Source: Methylobacterium bullatum (lineage in GTDB: Bacteria > Pseudomonadota > Alphaproteobacteria > Rhizobiales > Beijerinckiaceae). Taken from it: a stretch of 64,000 bases of DNA. A program made the position numbers and the translations under genes. The notes under the pieces are model-generated. The model was given only the letters and a program-made list of their open reading frames with translations. It did no database searches and was not told where the DNA came from. The stretch is from assembly GCA_902712845.1 (NCBI GenBank), contig LR743504.1, forward strand, positions 2,144,001 through 2,208,000. Reading direction: 5' to 3'. Of the stretch, positions 28,724 to 41,492 are shown one piece after another (the first letter of the stretch is position 1; every line of letters starts with the position of its first letter).

Positions 28724-30279
28724 GCATCACCATCTATGTCCCGCGCGACGCCGTCGCCCTCGGTCTCGGCGCCAACCGTGTGGCCCGCGCGATCTTTGCC
28801 GGCGCCGAGCGCCGCGGTCTCGACGTCACCATCGTCCGCACGGGCTCGCGCGGGATGCTGTGGCTGGAGCCCATGGTCGAGGTCGCGACCCCGGAGGGCC
28901 GCATCGCCTACGGTCCCGTCACTCCCGGCGATGTCGACAGCCTTCTCGACGCCGGCCTGGTGAACGGCGGCGAGCATGCCCTTCGCCTCGGCAAGCCGGA
29001 GGAGATGCCCTATCTCGCCCGCCAGCAGCGCCTCACCTTCCATCGCTGCGGCGTGATCGATCCCGTTTCGGTGGAGGATTACCGGGCGCATGGCGGCTAT
29101 AACGGCCTGGACGCCGCGTTGAAGCTCGATGCCGCCGGCATCGTGGCGCAGGTGCGCGATTCCGGCCTGCGCGGACGCGGTGGTGCCGGCTTCCCCGCCG
29201 GCATCAAGTGGAACACGGTGATGCTCGCCCAGTCCGAGCAGAAATACGTCGTCTGCAATGCCGACGAGGGCGATTCCGGCACCTTCGCAGACCGGATGAT
29301 GATGGAGGGCGACCCCTTCAACCTCATCGAGGGCATGACCATCGCGGGCATCGCGACGGGCGCCACGCGCGGCTACATCTATCTGCGGTCCGAATATCCC
29401 CAGGCCTTCGCGACGCTCAAGGAAGCGATCGTCAATGCCCGGGCCGCCGGCTATCTCGGCGAGAACGTGGCGGGCTCGGGCAAGGCCTTCCATCTCGAAG
29501 TGCGCTTGGGCGCCGGCGCCTATATCTGCGGCGAGGAGACCTCTCTGCTGGAGAGCCTGGAGGGTCGTCGCGGCATCGTCCGGGCCAAGCCGCCGATCCC
29601 GGCACTCAAGGGCTTCCTCGGTCAGCCGACCCTCGTCAACAACGTCATGACCTTCACGGCCGTGCCCTACATCCTGGAGCACGGCGCCAAGGCCTATGCC
29701 GATTACGGCATGGGCCGGTCGCTCGGCACGCTGGCGATCCAACTCGCCGGCAACATCAAACATGGCGGCCTCATCGAGTTCGCCTTCGGCATCACCCTGC
29801 GCGAAATCATCGAGGATTTCGGCGGCGGCACGCAGAGCGGCCGTCCGGTCCGCGCCGTGCAGGTCGGCGGCCCCCTCGGGGCCTACTTCCCCGATCACCT
29901 GCTCGACACGCCGCTCGATTACGAGGCGATGGCGGCCAAGAAGGGCCTCGTCGGCCATGGCGGCATCGTCGTGTTCGACGACACCGTGGACATGGCGAAG
30001 CAGGCCCGCTTCGCCTTCGAGTTCTGCGCGGTGGAATCCTGCGGCAAGTGTACCCCCTGCCGCATCGGCGCGACGCGCGGCGTCGAGACCATGGACAAGG
30101 TCATCGCCGGCATCCGTCCCACCGAGAATCTCGCCGTCGTGGCCGATCTTTGCGACGTCATGACCGACGGGTCGCTCTGCGCCATGGGCGGGCTCACCCC
30201 GATGCCCGTCATGAGCGCGATCACCCATTTCCCCGAGGATTTCCAGCAGCGCGGACCGATGTCCGTGGCCGCTGAATAA
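28720..30279 (+). CDS. fdsB: NAD-dependent formate dehydrogenase beta subunit (NuoF-like, FMN/NAD site)
   Basis: The GTG start at 28720 is coupled to fdsG, and the gene encodes 519 residues. An N-terminal thioredoxin-like extension (about 1-110) is fused to the NuoF core. The FMN and NAD loop is GLRGRGGAGFPAGIKW, with the CNADEGDSGTFADR and GAYICGEETSLLESLEG segments. The 4Fe-4S ligands are in ESCGKCTPCRIGATRG plus a later Cys. It hands electrons from formate oxidation to NAD+. It lies between fdsG and fdsA as in other fds operons. Confidence 0.95.
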   Translation: MSITIYVPRDAVALGLGANRVARAIFAGAERRGLDVTIVRTGSRGMLWLEPMVEVATPEGRIAYGPVTPGDVDSLLDAGLVNGGEHALRLGKPEEMPYLARQQRLTFHRCGVIDPVSVEDYRAHGGYNGLDAALKLDAAGIVAQVRDSGLRGRGGAGFPAGIKWNTVMLAQSEQKYVVCNADEGDSGTFADRMMMEGDPFNLIEGMTIAGIATGATRGYIYLRSEYPQAFATLKEAIVNARAAGYLGENVAGSGKAFHLEVRLGAGAYICGEETSLLESLEGRRGIVRAKPPIPALKGFLGQPTLVNNVMTFTAVPYILEHGAKAYADYGMGRSLGTLAIQLAGNIKHGGLIEFAFGITLREIIEDFGGGTQSGRPVRAVQVGGPLGAYFPDHLLDTPLDYEAMAAKKGLVGHGGIVVFDDTVDMAKQARFAFEFCAVESCGKCTPCRIGATRGVETMDKVIAGIRPTENLAVVADLCDVMTDGSLCAMGGLTPMPVMSAITHFPEDFQQRGPMSVAAE

Positions 30280-30292
30280 GGAGGCGCGACCC

Positions 30293-33154
30293 ATGGCCCT
30301 CATCAAAGAGATCGATTACGGCACCCCGATCCGCATATCGGAGCAGACCGTCACCCTCACCATCGACGGCATGAGCGTCACCGTTCCGGCCGGCACCTCG
30401 GTGATGGCGGCGGCGATGCATGCCGGCACGGCGATCCCCAAGCTCTGCGCCACCGATTCGCTGGAAGCCTTCGGCTCCTGCCGTCTCTGCCTCGTGGAAA
30501 TCGAGGGACGGCGCGGCACGCCCGCCTCCTGCACCACCCCGGCCGAGAACGGCATGGTGGTCTCGACCCAGACGGACAAGCTCGCCAAGCTCCGCAAGGG
30601 CGTGATGGAGCTCTACATCTCCGACCACCCCCTCGACTGCCTGACCTGTGCCGCCAACGGCGACTGCGAATTGCAGGACATGGCCGGCGCGGTCGGCTTG
30701 CGCGACGTGCGCTACGGCTATGACGGCGCCAACCACGTCAAGCCGTCCTCGGACCAATACCTGGCCAAGGACACATCGAACCCGTACTTCACCTACGATC
30801 CGTCGAAGTGCATCGTCTGCAATCGCTGCGTCCGCGCTTGCGAAGAGACGCAGGGCACTTTCGCGCTGACGATCTCGGGCCGTGGCTTCGACAGCCGCGT
30901 CGCCGCCGGCCCCACCGACTTCTTTAATTCCGAATGCGTGTCCTGTGGCGCCTGCGTCCAGGCCTGCCCGACGGCGACGCTTCAGGAGAAGTCGATCATC
31001 GAGCATGGCCAGCCGGACCATTCCGAGATCACGACCTGCGCCTATTGCGGCGTCGGCTGCTCGTTCAAGGCCGAGATGCAGGGCACCCGCATCGTCCGGA
31101 TGGTTCCATACAAGGACGGCAAGGCCAACGAGGGCCATTCCTGCGTCAAGGGTCGCTTCGCCTACGGCTACGCCACCCACAAGGACCGCATCACCAAGCC
31201 GATGATCCGCGACAAGATCACGGACCCCTGGCAGGAAGTGTCGTGGGAGGTCGCGATCGACCGTGCCGCGTCGGAGTTCAAGCGCATCCAGGCAAAGTAC
31301 GGCAAGGATTCGGTGGGCGGCATCACCTCGTCACGCTGCACCAACGAGGAAGCCTACCTCGTCCAGAAGCTCGTGCGCGCCGCCTTCGGCAACAACAACG
31401 TCGATACCTGCGCCCGCGTCTGCCATTCGCCCACGGGCTACGGCCTGATGTCGACGCTCGGCACCTCCGCCGGCACACAGGATTTCGCCTCGGTGGCGCA
31501 TTCCGACGTGATCCTCGTCATCGGGGCGAACCCGACGGACGGCCACCCGGTCTTCGGCTCGCGGATGAAGAAGCGCCTGCGTGAGGGCGCCAAGCTCATC
31601 GTCGCCGATCCGCGCAAGATCGACCTGGTGAAGTCGCCCCATATCGAGGCCGATTACCACCTGCCGCTGAAGCCCGGCTCCAACGTCGCCTTCATCAACG
31701 CGATGGCGCATGTCATCGTCACGGAAGGGCTCATCGACGAGGCCTATGTCCGCGAGCGCTGCGATCTCGGCGACTTCGAATCCTGGGCTCGATTCATCGC
31801 CGAGGAGCGTCATTCGCCCGAGGCCCAGGCCGACAAGATCGGCGTGAACCCCGAGGACATCCGGGGCGCCGCCCGCCTCTACGCCACCGGCGGAGCAGCC
31901 GGCATCTATTACGGTCTGGGCGTCACCGAGCACAGCCAGGGCTCGACCATGGTCATGGGCATGGCCAACATCGCCATGGCCACCGGCAATATCGGCATGC
32001 TCGGCGCCGGCGTGAATCCGCTGCGCGGCCAGAACAACGTGCAGGGCTCGTGCGACATGGGCTCGTTCCCGCACGAGCTGCCGGGCTACCGCCACGTCTC
32101 GGACGATGCCACCCGCGAGACCTTCGAATCCCTGTGGGGCGTCCAGCTCGACAAGGATCCGGGCCTGCGCATCACCAACATGCTCGACGAGGCCGTCGAT
32201 GGTGCTTTCAAGGGCATGTACATCCAGGGCGAGGACATCGCTCAGTCCGACCCGGACACGCACCACGTCACCGCCGGCCTGATGGCGATGGAATGCATCG
32301 TCGTCCAGGACATCTTCCTGAACGAGACCGCGAAATACGCCCACGTCTTCCTGCCGGGCGCGTCGTTCCTCGAGAAGGACGGCACCTTCACCAATGCCGA
32401 GCGGCGCATCAGCCGCGTGCGCAAGGTGATGCCGCCGCTGGCCGGCTACGGCGATTGGGAGGGCACGATCCTGCTCTCCAACGCGCTGGGCTACCCGATG
32501 AACTACTCGCATCCCAGCGAGATCATGGACGAGATCGCCTCGCTGACTCCGAGCTTCAAGGGCGTGAGCTTCGCCAAGCTCGATGAGCTCGGCTCGATCC
32601 AGTGGCCGTGCAACGACGCCGCCCCCAACGGGACGCCGATGATGCACGTGGACCGGTTCGTGCGCGGCCTCGGCAAGTTCATGATCACGGAATACGTGGC
32701 CACCGAGGAGCGCACCGGCCCGCGCTTCCCGCTCATCCTCACCACCGGCCGCATCCTGTCGCAGTACAATGTCGGCGCGCAGACCCGCCGCACGGAGAAC
32801 TCGCGCTGGCACGAGGAGGACGTGCTGGAGATCCACCCGTTCGACGCGGAGGTGCGCGGCATCGTCCACGGCGATCTGGTGGCCCTGGAGAGCCGTTCCG
32901 GCGACATCGCCCTCAAGGCGATCGTCTCCGAGCGGATGCAGCCGGGCGTGGTCTACACCACCTTCCACCACGCCAAGACCGGCGCCAACGTCATCACCAC
33001 CGACTTCTCGGACTGGGCCACCAACTGCCCAGAGTATAAGGTGACGGCGGTGCAGGTGCGGCGGACCAATCGGCCGTCGGATTGGCAGGCGAAGTTCTTC
33101 GAGGAGGACTTCTCGCTCACGAGAATCGCGACGCAATTGAATGCTGCCGAGTGA
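30293..33154 (+). CDS. fdsA: NAD-dependent formate dehydrogenase alpha subunit (Mo/W-bis-MGD)
   Basis: The gene encodes 953 residues. The N-terminal 2Fe-2S domain has C52, C63, C66 and C80. A His-Cys3 4Fe-4S site follows (HPLDCLTC, about 112-125), then two 4Fe-4S sites (CIVCNRCVRAC at 173 and CVSCGACVQAC at 215). The FDH 4Fe-4S motif CAYCGVGC is at 249-256. The catalytic Mo ligand is C377 with H378 beside it (RVCHSPTGYG), a Cys form rather than selenocysteine. The C-terminus is the MGD-binding beta-barrel. It oxidises formate to CO2. It overlaps fdhD by 14 bases. Confidence 0.97.
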   Translation: MALIKEIDYGTPIRISEQTVTLTIDGMSVTVPAGTSVMAAAMHAGTAIPKLCATDSLEAFGSCRLCLVEIEGRRGTPASCTTPAENGMVVSTQTDKLAKLRKGVMELYISDHPLDCLTCAANGDCELQDMAGAVGLRDVRYGYDGANHVKPSSDQYLAKDTSNPYFTYDPSKCIVCNRCVRACEETQGTFALTISGRGFDSRVAAGPTDFFNSECVSCGACVQACPTATLQEKSIIEHGQPDHSEITTCAYCGVGCSFKAEMQGTRIVRMVPYKDGKANEGHSCVKGRFAYGYATHKDRITKPMIRDKITDPWQEVSWEVAIDRAASEFKRIQAKYGKDSVGGITSSRCTNEEAYLVQKLVRAAFGNNNVDTCARVCHSPTGYGLMSTLGTSAGTQDFASVAHSDVILVIGANPTDGHPVFGSRMKKRLREGAKLIVADPRKIDLVKSPHIEADYHLPLKPGSNVAFINAMAHVIVTEGLIDEAYVRERCDLGDFESWARFIAEERHSPEAQADKIGVNPEDIRGAARLYATGGAAGIYYGLGVTEHSQGSTMVMGMANIAMATGNIGMLGAGVNPLRGQNNVQGSCDMGSFPHELPGYRHVSDDATRETFESLWGVQLDKDPGLRITNMLDEAVDGAFKGMYIQGEDIAQSDPDTHHVTAGLMAMECIVVQDIFLNETAKYAHVFLPGASFLEKDGTFTNAERRISRVRKVMPPLAGYGDWEGTILLSNALGYPMNYSHPSEIMDEIASLTPSFKGVSFAKLDELGSIQWPCNDAAPNGTPMMHVDRFVRGLGKFMITEYVATEERTGPRFPLILTTGRILSQYNVGAQTRRTENSRWHEEDVLEIHPFDAEVRGIVHGDLVALESRSGDIALKAIVSERMQPGVVYTTFHHAKTGANVITTDFSDWATNCPEYKVTAVQVRRTNRPSDWQAKFFEEDFSLTRIATQLNAAE

Positions 33155-33998
33155 ACGGAACGATCTGACCGAGAGCGACACGCCGGCTCCGACGAGCCGG
33201 CGTGTCGCGACCCTGGTCGTCGCCTACGACGACCCCACGGCCCGTGAAGGCCATCGCGATCTTGCCGTCGAGATGCCCGTCAACCTCGTCTATGGCAGCG
33301 TGCCCTACGCGGTCATGATGACGACCCCGTCCGACCTCGTGGATTTTGCCTACGGTTTCAGCCTCACCGAGGGAATCGTCGAGTCCGCCGACGAGATCAG
33401 ATCGGTCCGGGTCGAGGACGGAGACGGGGGATTGCGCCTCGTGGTCGATCTCGCACCGGGGCGGTTGCGCGAGCACCTTGCCCGGAAACGCGCCATTTCC
33501 GGGCGTACCGGATGCGGTGTCTGCGGGATCGACGATCTCGCGGCCCTGCCCAAGGCGGAGCCGCGTGCTCATGCGGTGCAGTCGGTCGGGATCGAATCGA
33601 TCCAGCGCGCCTTGCTCGGAATGGGCGACGCGCAGGTTCTCAACCACACGACCCGCGCCGTCCATGCCGCGGCCTGGGCGGATCGGGACGGCAACCTTCT
33701 CGCCGTCCGCGAGGATGTCGGGCGCCACAACGGGCTCGACAAGCTGATCGGCGCGCTAATGCGGGCCGGGACTGATCCCAACGATGGCTTCGTCGTCATC
33801 ACCAGCCGCTGCTCGTTCGAGATGGTGGAGAAGACCGCGACTTTCGGAGCCGCCGTTCTGGTGGCGATCTCGGCCCCGACATCGCTGGCCATCGACCGGG
33901 CGCGCCTGCACGACATGACGCTCTGCGCCATCGCCCGGTCTGACACCCTCACGGTCTTCACCGGCCGCGAACGCCTTCTCCTTGCAGCCGAGCGCTAG
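33141..33998 (+). CDS. fdhD: Formate dehydrogenase accessory sulfurtransferase FdhD (FdsC)
   Basis: The gene encodes 285 residues. FdhD/FdsC binds the molybdenum cofactor and promotes its sulfuration and insertion into FdsA. The CxxC motif is C125/C128 in GRTGCGVCGID. The HAAAWADRDGNLLAVREDVGRHN motif (split over two turns) and the GFVVITSRCSFEMV segment are typical. It starts inside the last codons of fdsA (14-base overlap), which suggests strict co-translation. It precedes fdsD. Confidence 0.95.
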   Translation: MLPSERNDLTESDTPAPTSRRVATLVVAYDDPTAREGHRDLAVEMPVNLVYGSVPYAVMMTTPSDLVDFAYGFSLTEGIVESADEIRSVRVEDGDGGLRLVVDLAPGRLREHLARKRAISGRTGCGVCGIDDLAALPKAEPRAHAVQSVGIESIQRALLGMGDAQVLNHTTRAVHAAAWADRDGNLLAVREDVGRHNGLDKLIGALMRAGTDPNDGFVVITSRCSFEMVEKTATFGAAVLVAISAPTSLAIDRARLHDMTLCAIARSDTLTVFTGRERLLLAAER

Positions 33999-34039
33999 AG
34001 GCGCGCGGCCCCCTTCACCCGTCGACCAGAGCCAGTCCC

Positions 34040-34333
34040 ATGAGCGCCCTGACCACCAACGACAAGCTCGTCCGCATGGCAAACCAGATCGCGGGCTTCT
34101 TCCGATCCTATCCGGATGACGAGGCGGTCGCCGGCATTCACAAGCACATCGTCGCGTTCTGGACGCCGAAGATGCGCCGCGCCCTCGAAGCGCATGGCCC
34201 CACGGAGGGAAGCGGCCTCGATCCGCTGGCGTTGAAGGCGATCACGAGCTCCCCGGACCAGAACGACAGCCCCGTTCGGGCGGCCACCAACGATCCGCAC
34301 CTCCAGGGTGCCGGCGCCAGCGACGCCGGCTGA
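34040..34333 (+). CDS. fdsD: Formate dehydrogenase delta subunit FdsD
   Basis: The gene encodes 97 residues. FdsD is a small subunit needed for full FDH assembly. The family pattern MANQIAGFFRSYPDDEAVAGIHKHI and FWTPKMRRAL is visible (read in two parts), with a low-complexity C-terminal tail. It is the last gene of the operon. A strong hairpin terminator starts 27 bases after the stop. Confidence 0.92.
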   Translation: MSALTTNDKLVRMANQIAGFFRSYPDDEAVAGIHKHIVAFWTPKMRRALEAHGPTEGSGLDPLALKAITSSPDQNDSPVRAATNDPHLQGAGASDAG

Positions 34334-34359
34334 ACGGCCGGAGGAGTTTCAAAGAAAAA

Positions 34360-34390
34360 GGCGCCGAGCCCTCATGGCTCGACGCCTTTT
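34360..34390. terminator. Bidirectional terminator after the fds operon
   Basis: GGCGCCGAGCC (34360-34370) pairs with GGCTCGACGCC (34376-34386) with one C-A mismatch and a 5-base loop. It is flanked by AAAGAAAAA on the left and TTTT on the right. It therefore can serve both fdsD (+) and the convergent PepSY-like gene (-), whose stop is at 34419. Confidence 0.88.
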
Positions 34391-34418
34391 GTCGGCATGG
34401 TGGAAATCGAGGTGCCGG

Positions 34419-35336
34419 CTATTCGGCCGGACGGTCGCCCTGCTGATCCTTGTCGGTCGATCCCGGCACCACCGTCGCGCCGCCGATGACCCGAACGGCC
34501 TTCCTGTCCGCCGGCGGGTCGCTCCAGGTCTGAGACTTGGCGGATGACGGAGCCTGCGCCGTGTCGCGTCGAGGCTGATTCGCGGCGGGCGTCGATGGCT
34601 CGGCCTTCGGCTGCTCGATGGCGGCGACCGGCGGCGTGCTGGCCCGAGCGTCGGACGCTGCGTCCGCGGGGGACGGCGAGGGGGCTTCCGGCGCGAGCCG
34701 GGGCGCGACCGGTTTCGCCGGCGGGGTCAATCTGGTGATTTTGCGGGCAGGTGGTGCTTCCGCCGGGCGTCTCGCGTCGCCGGTTCGGGCATCCGGGTTC
34801 AGGCCCAGCGGATTGCGGTCGGAGGGTTCGGCGCGGGTGGTGGTCTCGGGGCGCGCCGCCATGTCGTAACGCGGTTGCCGGCCGATGCCATCTCCGTTCG
34901 GAATTCTGCCGGGGGGAACCAGCCGTTCCGCCTCGCGCATCGGTCGACGGGGCTGCTCCTCCGCCTCGGTCCAGCCATAGCCGGGCGCCGCCGGACGGGC
35001 GACCGGAATCGGTGCGGGCGGCAACGGGACACCGAGCCGCTGACGGTCGAGAACGGCGCCGTCCCGAGCATCCACGAACAACCGGACCCTGTCGCCATAG
35101 GGGCCGGTCGCTTCGACGATATAGGCCCGGCCGTCGAATCGTGGCCGCGTCACCTCGGTGAAGCCACGGTCGTTGAGGCGCCAGACCACGGCACGGGGGG
35201 GAAGGAACGGATCGGGCTCGTAGCCGTACTGTGCCTGGGCCGGGCCCGCCCCGAGAGCCGACAGGGCGATGAACCCCGCCAGCATGGTCAGGCTGATCGT
35301 ATGAGAGCGCACAGGCGCCCTGCCGCTCGATTCCAT
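34419..35336 (-). CDS. Exported PepSY-like, proline-rich periplasmic protein
   Basis: The gene encodes 305 residues. Signal peptide MESSGRAPVRSHTISLTMLA ends at AQA-QY. Residues 45-95 form a small PepSY/YpeB-like alpha-beta domain (RLNDRGFTEVTRPRFDGRAY ... RVRLFVDARDGAVLDRQR). The rest, about 200 residues, is low-complexity and rich in Pro, Ala and Arg, suggestive of a cell-wall-spanning or disordered tail. No catalytic motif was seen. It is alone on its strand, convergent with fdsD. The function is not known. Confidence 0.75.
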   Translation of the reverse strand: MESSGRAPVRSHTISLTMLAGFIALSALGAGPAQAQYGYEPDPFLPPRAVVWRLNDRGFTEVTRPRFDGRAYIVEATGPYGDRVRLFVDARDGAVLDRQRLGVPLPPAPIPVARPAAPGYGWTEAEEQPRRPMREAERLVPPGRIPNGDGIGRQPRYDMAARPETTTRAEPSDRNPLGLNPDARTGDARRPAEAPPARKITRLTPPAKPVAPRLAPEAPSPSPADAASDARASTPPVAAIEQPKAEPSTPAANQPRRDTAQAPSSAKSQTWSDPPADRKAVRVIGGATVVPGSTDKDQQGDRPAE

Positions 35337-35980
35337 GGTGCCTCGTCTCGATAATGGGTCGTTGTTCCGTAGCCCACTGTTGGCGTAGGTCTATGGAGGT
35401 CTCCGTGCGGTCCATCACCCCGCATGCCGCTTGTGCTTGGCTAGCCCGTTAGACTTCTCGAATGGGGCGGGAATACGAGTGAAGCGCGGCAAGTCGCGGG
35501 CGGGCCCGATCCGCCGCCATTTGGCGAGGGGGCGAGTGCTGTTCGGAGACTACCGGGCGCCTCGGCCGGTCGCGGCGTCGCACGTCGCATCAAACCTGTC
35601 CATCGGGCGCGGGAGCCTCTTGCTGGACCGTTTAAAATCTGTCACCTTCCGTAATTAGGACAGTACGGCTGTCCCATTTTTGGCGGGGCGTCCCGACAGC
35701 GAGCGATCGCCGGGGACGAAGTGCCTTCGAGGAACGTGGAAGGTCCGGAGCGGGTGTTGGATCTCACGAAAAAACGAGATTCCAAGCCGGTCGCCATCGC
35801 GGCGATCCGGGCCCGCACGGCTTGAATTCAAGCCGGCGCTGAGCCCGCGGAGAGCGGGCGCTTCCTCACCGAAGACCCTGCCCGAATCCGACCGCGTCGA
35901 GGACGGAGCCTGAGTGCCGGATGGCATTTGGGCATGAAACATGCTCGCATGCGGGCACGGACGAACGAGGCTGAGGGGTT
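35337..35980. promoter_or_regulatory. Long non-coding region (644 bp) upstream of gltB with palindromes
   Basis: No supported gene. Three structures are seen. GGACAG / CTGTCC (35658-35663 and 35669-35674) is followed by CATTTTTGG and may end a transcript or bind a regulator. CGGCTTGAATTCAAGCCG at 35818-35835 is a perfect 18-bp palindrome. GCCCGC / GCGGGC at 35843-35859 forms a hairpin with a 5-base loop. A weaker stem (ATCTC/GAGAT, 35761-35780) precedes them. The cluster lies 120-220 bases ahead of gltB and may form a structured leader or an operator set. Confidence 0.45.
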
Positions 35981-40693
<4,713 letters not shown>

Positions 40694-40699
40694 CACTGA

Positions 40700-40727
40700 G
40701 ACGTCGGATCGGCTCCGATCCGACGTC
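40700..40727 (+). repeat. 28-nt palindrome just after gltB
   Basis: GACGTCGGATCGG (40700-40712) and its exact reverse complement (40715-40727) are separated by two bases. It starts 6 bases after the gltB stop. It would form a very stable hairpin, but no T-run follows. It may be a Rho-type pause, a processing site, or an operator for the downstream toxin-antitoxin pair, which such pairs usually autoregulate. Confidence 0.6.
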
Positions 40728-40788
40728 GTCGAGGGGATCGATGCGGACGCTCGTTTCGTGTCGGCCCATGCCTGAGGAGAAGGGGCTC

Positions 40789-41019
40789 ATGATCGAACGG
40801 AGGATCAAGCTTTATCGCGAGGGGCGCGAGCAGACCATCCGGCTCCCGGATGAGTTCGCTCTGCCCGGCGACGAGGCGATCCTCCGCTGGGAGGCGGGCC
40901 GTGTGACGCTCGAAGCCGTCGCACAGCCTTCCCTTCTGTCTACCCTTTCGCGCCTCTCGCCTCTGGATGACGCGTGGCCCGAGATCGAGGACCGTCTTCC
41001 GGAGCCGGTCGATCTCTAG
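40789..41019 (+). CDS. VapB-like antitoxin
   Basis: The start MIERRIKLYREG at 40789 is preceded by GAGGAGAAGG and gives 76 residues; the frame is open to 40741, but the extra residues lack a ribosome site. The N-terminal half is an AbrB/SpoVT-like swapped hairpin: RRIKLYREGREQTIRLPDEF followed by AILRWEAGRVTLEAV. The C-terminal half is a likely toxin-binding tail (PLDDAWPEIEDRL). The stop codon overlaps the vapC GTG start (TAGTG). It lies 96 bases after gltB. Identification is from motif shape and the neighbouring PIN gene. Confidence 0.85.
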   Translation: MIERRIKLYREGREQTIRLPDEFALPGDEAILRWEAGRVTLEAVAQPSLLSTLSRLSPLDDAWPEIEDRLPEPVDL

Positions 41020-41420
41020 TGCGCTACCTGCTCGACACGAACATCCTGTCGGCCCTCGTTCGCTCTCCCAATGGGCTGCTGCGGGAGGCGATCGCCCGGG
41101 TGGGAGAGTCGAACGTCTATACGAGCGTGGTGGTGGCCTCGGAACTGCGTTTCGGTGCCGCCAAGAGAGGATCCGAACGCCTGACCCGGCAGGTGGATAC
41201 GGTTCTGGGTGCGATCACCGTCGCATCCCTGTCCGTGCCCGTCGATCGCACCTATGGCGAACTGCGCCGACTTCTCGAAGCGGCTGGAACACCGATTGGA
41301 GCGAACGACCTGCTGATCGCGTCGCATGCGATTTGCGACGGCAGTGTATTGGTGACGGACAATGTCGGTGAGTTCTCGCGGGTGCCGAAGCTCGACGTCG
41401 AGAACTGTTTAAGACCGTAG
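41019..41420 (+). CDS. vapC: VapC-like PIN-domain ribonuclease toxin
   Basis: The GTG start at 41019 overlaps the antitoxin stop, and the gene encodes 133 residues. The PIN-domain acidic residues are all present: D6 (LLDTN), E42 (ASELRFG), D97 (GANDLLIASHA) and D114 (VTDNVGEF). PIN toxins of this type cleave tRNA or rRNA and are neutralised by VapB. Length and the intact active site suggest a working toxin. The pair lies between gltB and gltD on the same strand. Confidence 0.93.
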   Translation: MRYLLDTNILSALVRSPNGLLREAIARVGESNVYTSVVVASELRFGAAKRGSERLTRQVDTVLGAITVASLSVPVDRTYGELRRLLEAAGTPIGANDLLIASHAICDGSVLVTDNVGEFSRVPKLDVENCLRP

Positions 41421-41492
41421 CGAGCTCGCTCGCGGAAGAAGAATCGGTCTCCGCTTCGCGCGGAGCGCTTTGGGTGGGTGGGGCTTTAGGTC

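Noticed and set aside
31331..33181. 616-residue minus-strand frame across fdsA
   Set aside because: It lies antisense to fdsA, which has all catalytic and cluster residues. No domain was seen in the antisense frame.
35431..35913. Short plus-strand frames upstream of gltB (75 and 77 residues)
   Set aside because: Neither has a ribosome site, family motif or plausible composition, and the second runs through the palindromes at 35818 and 35843.
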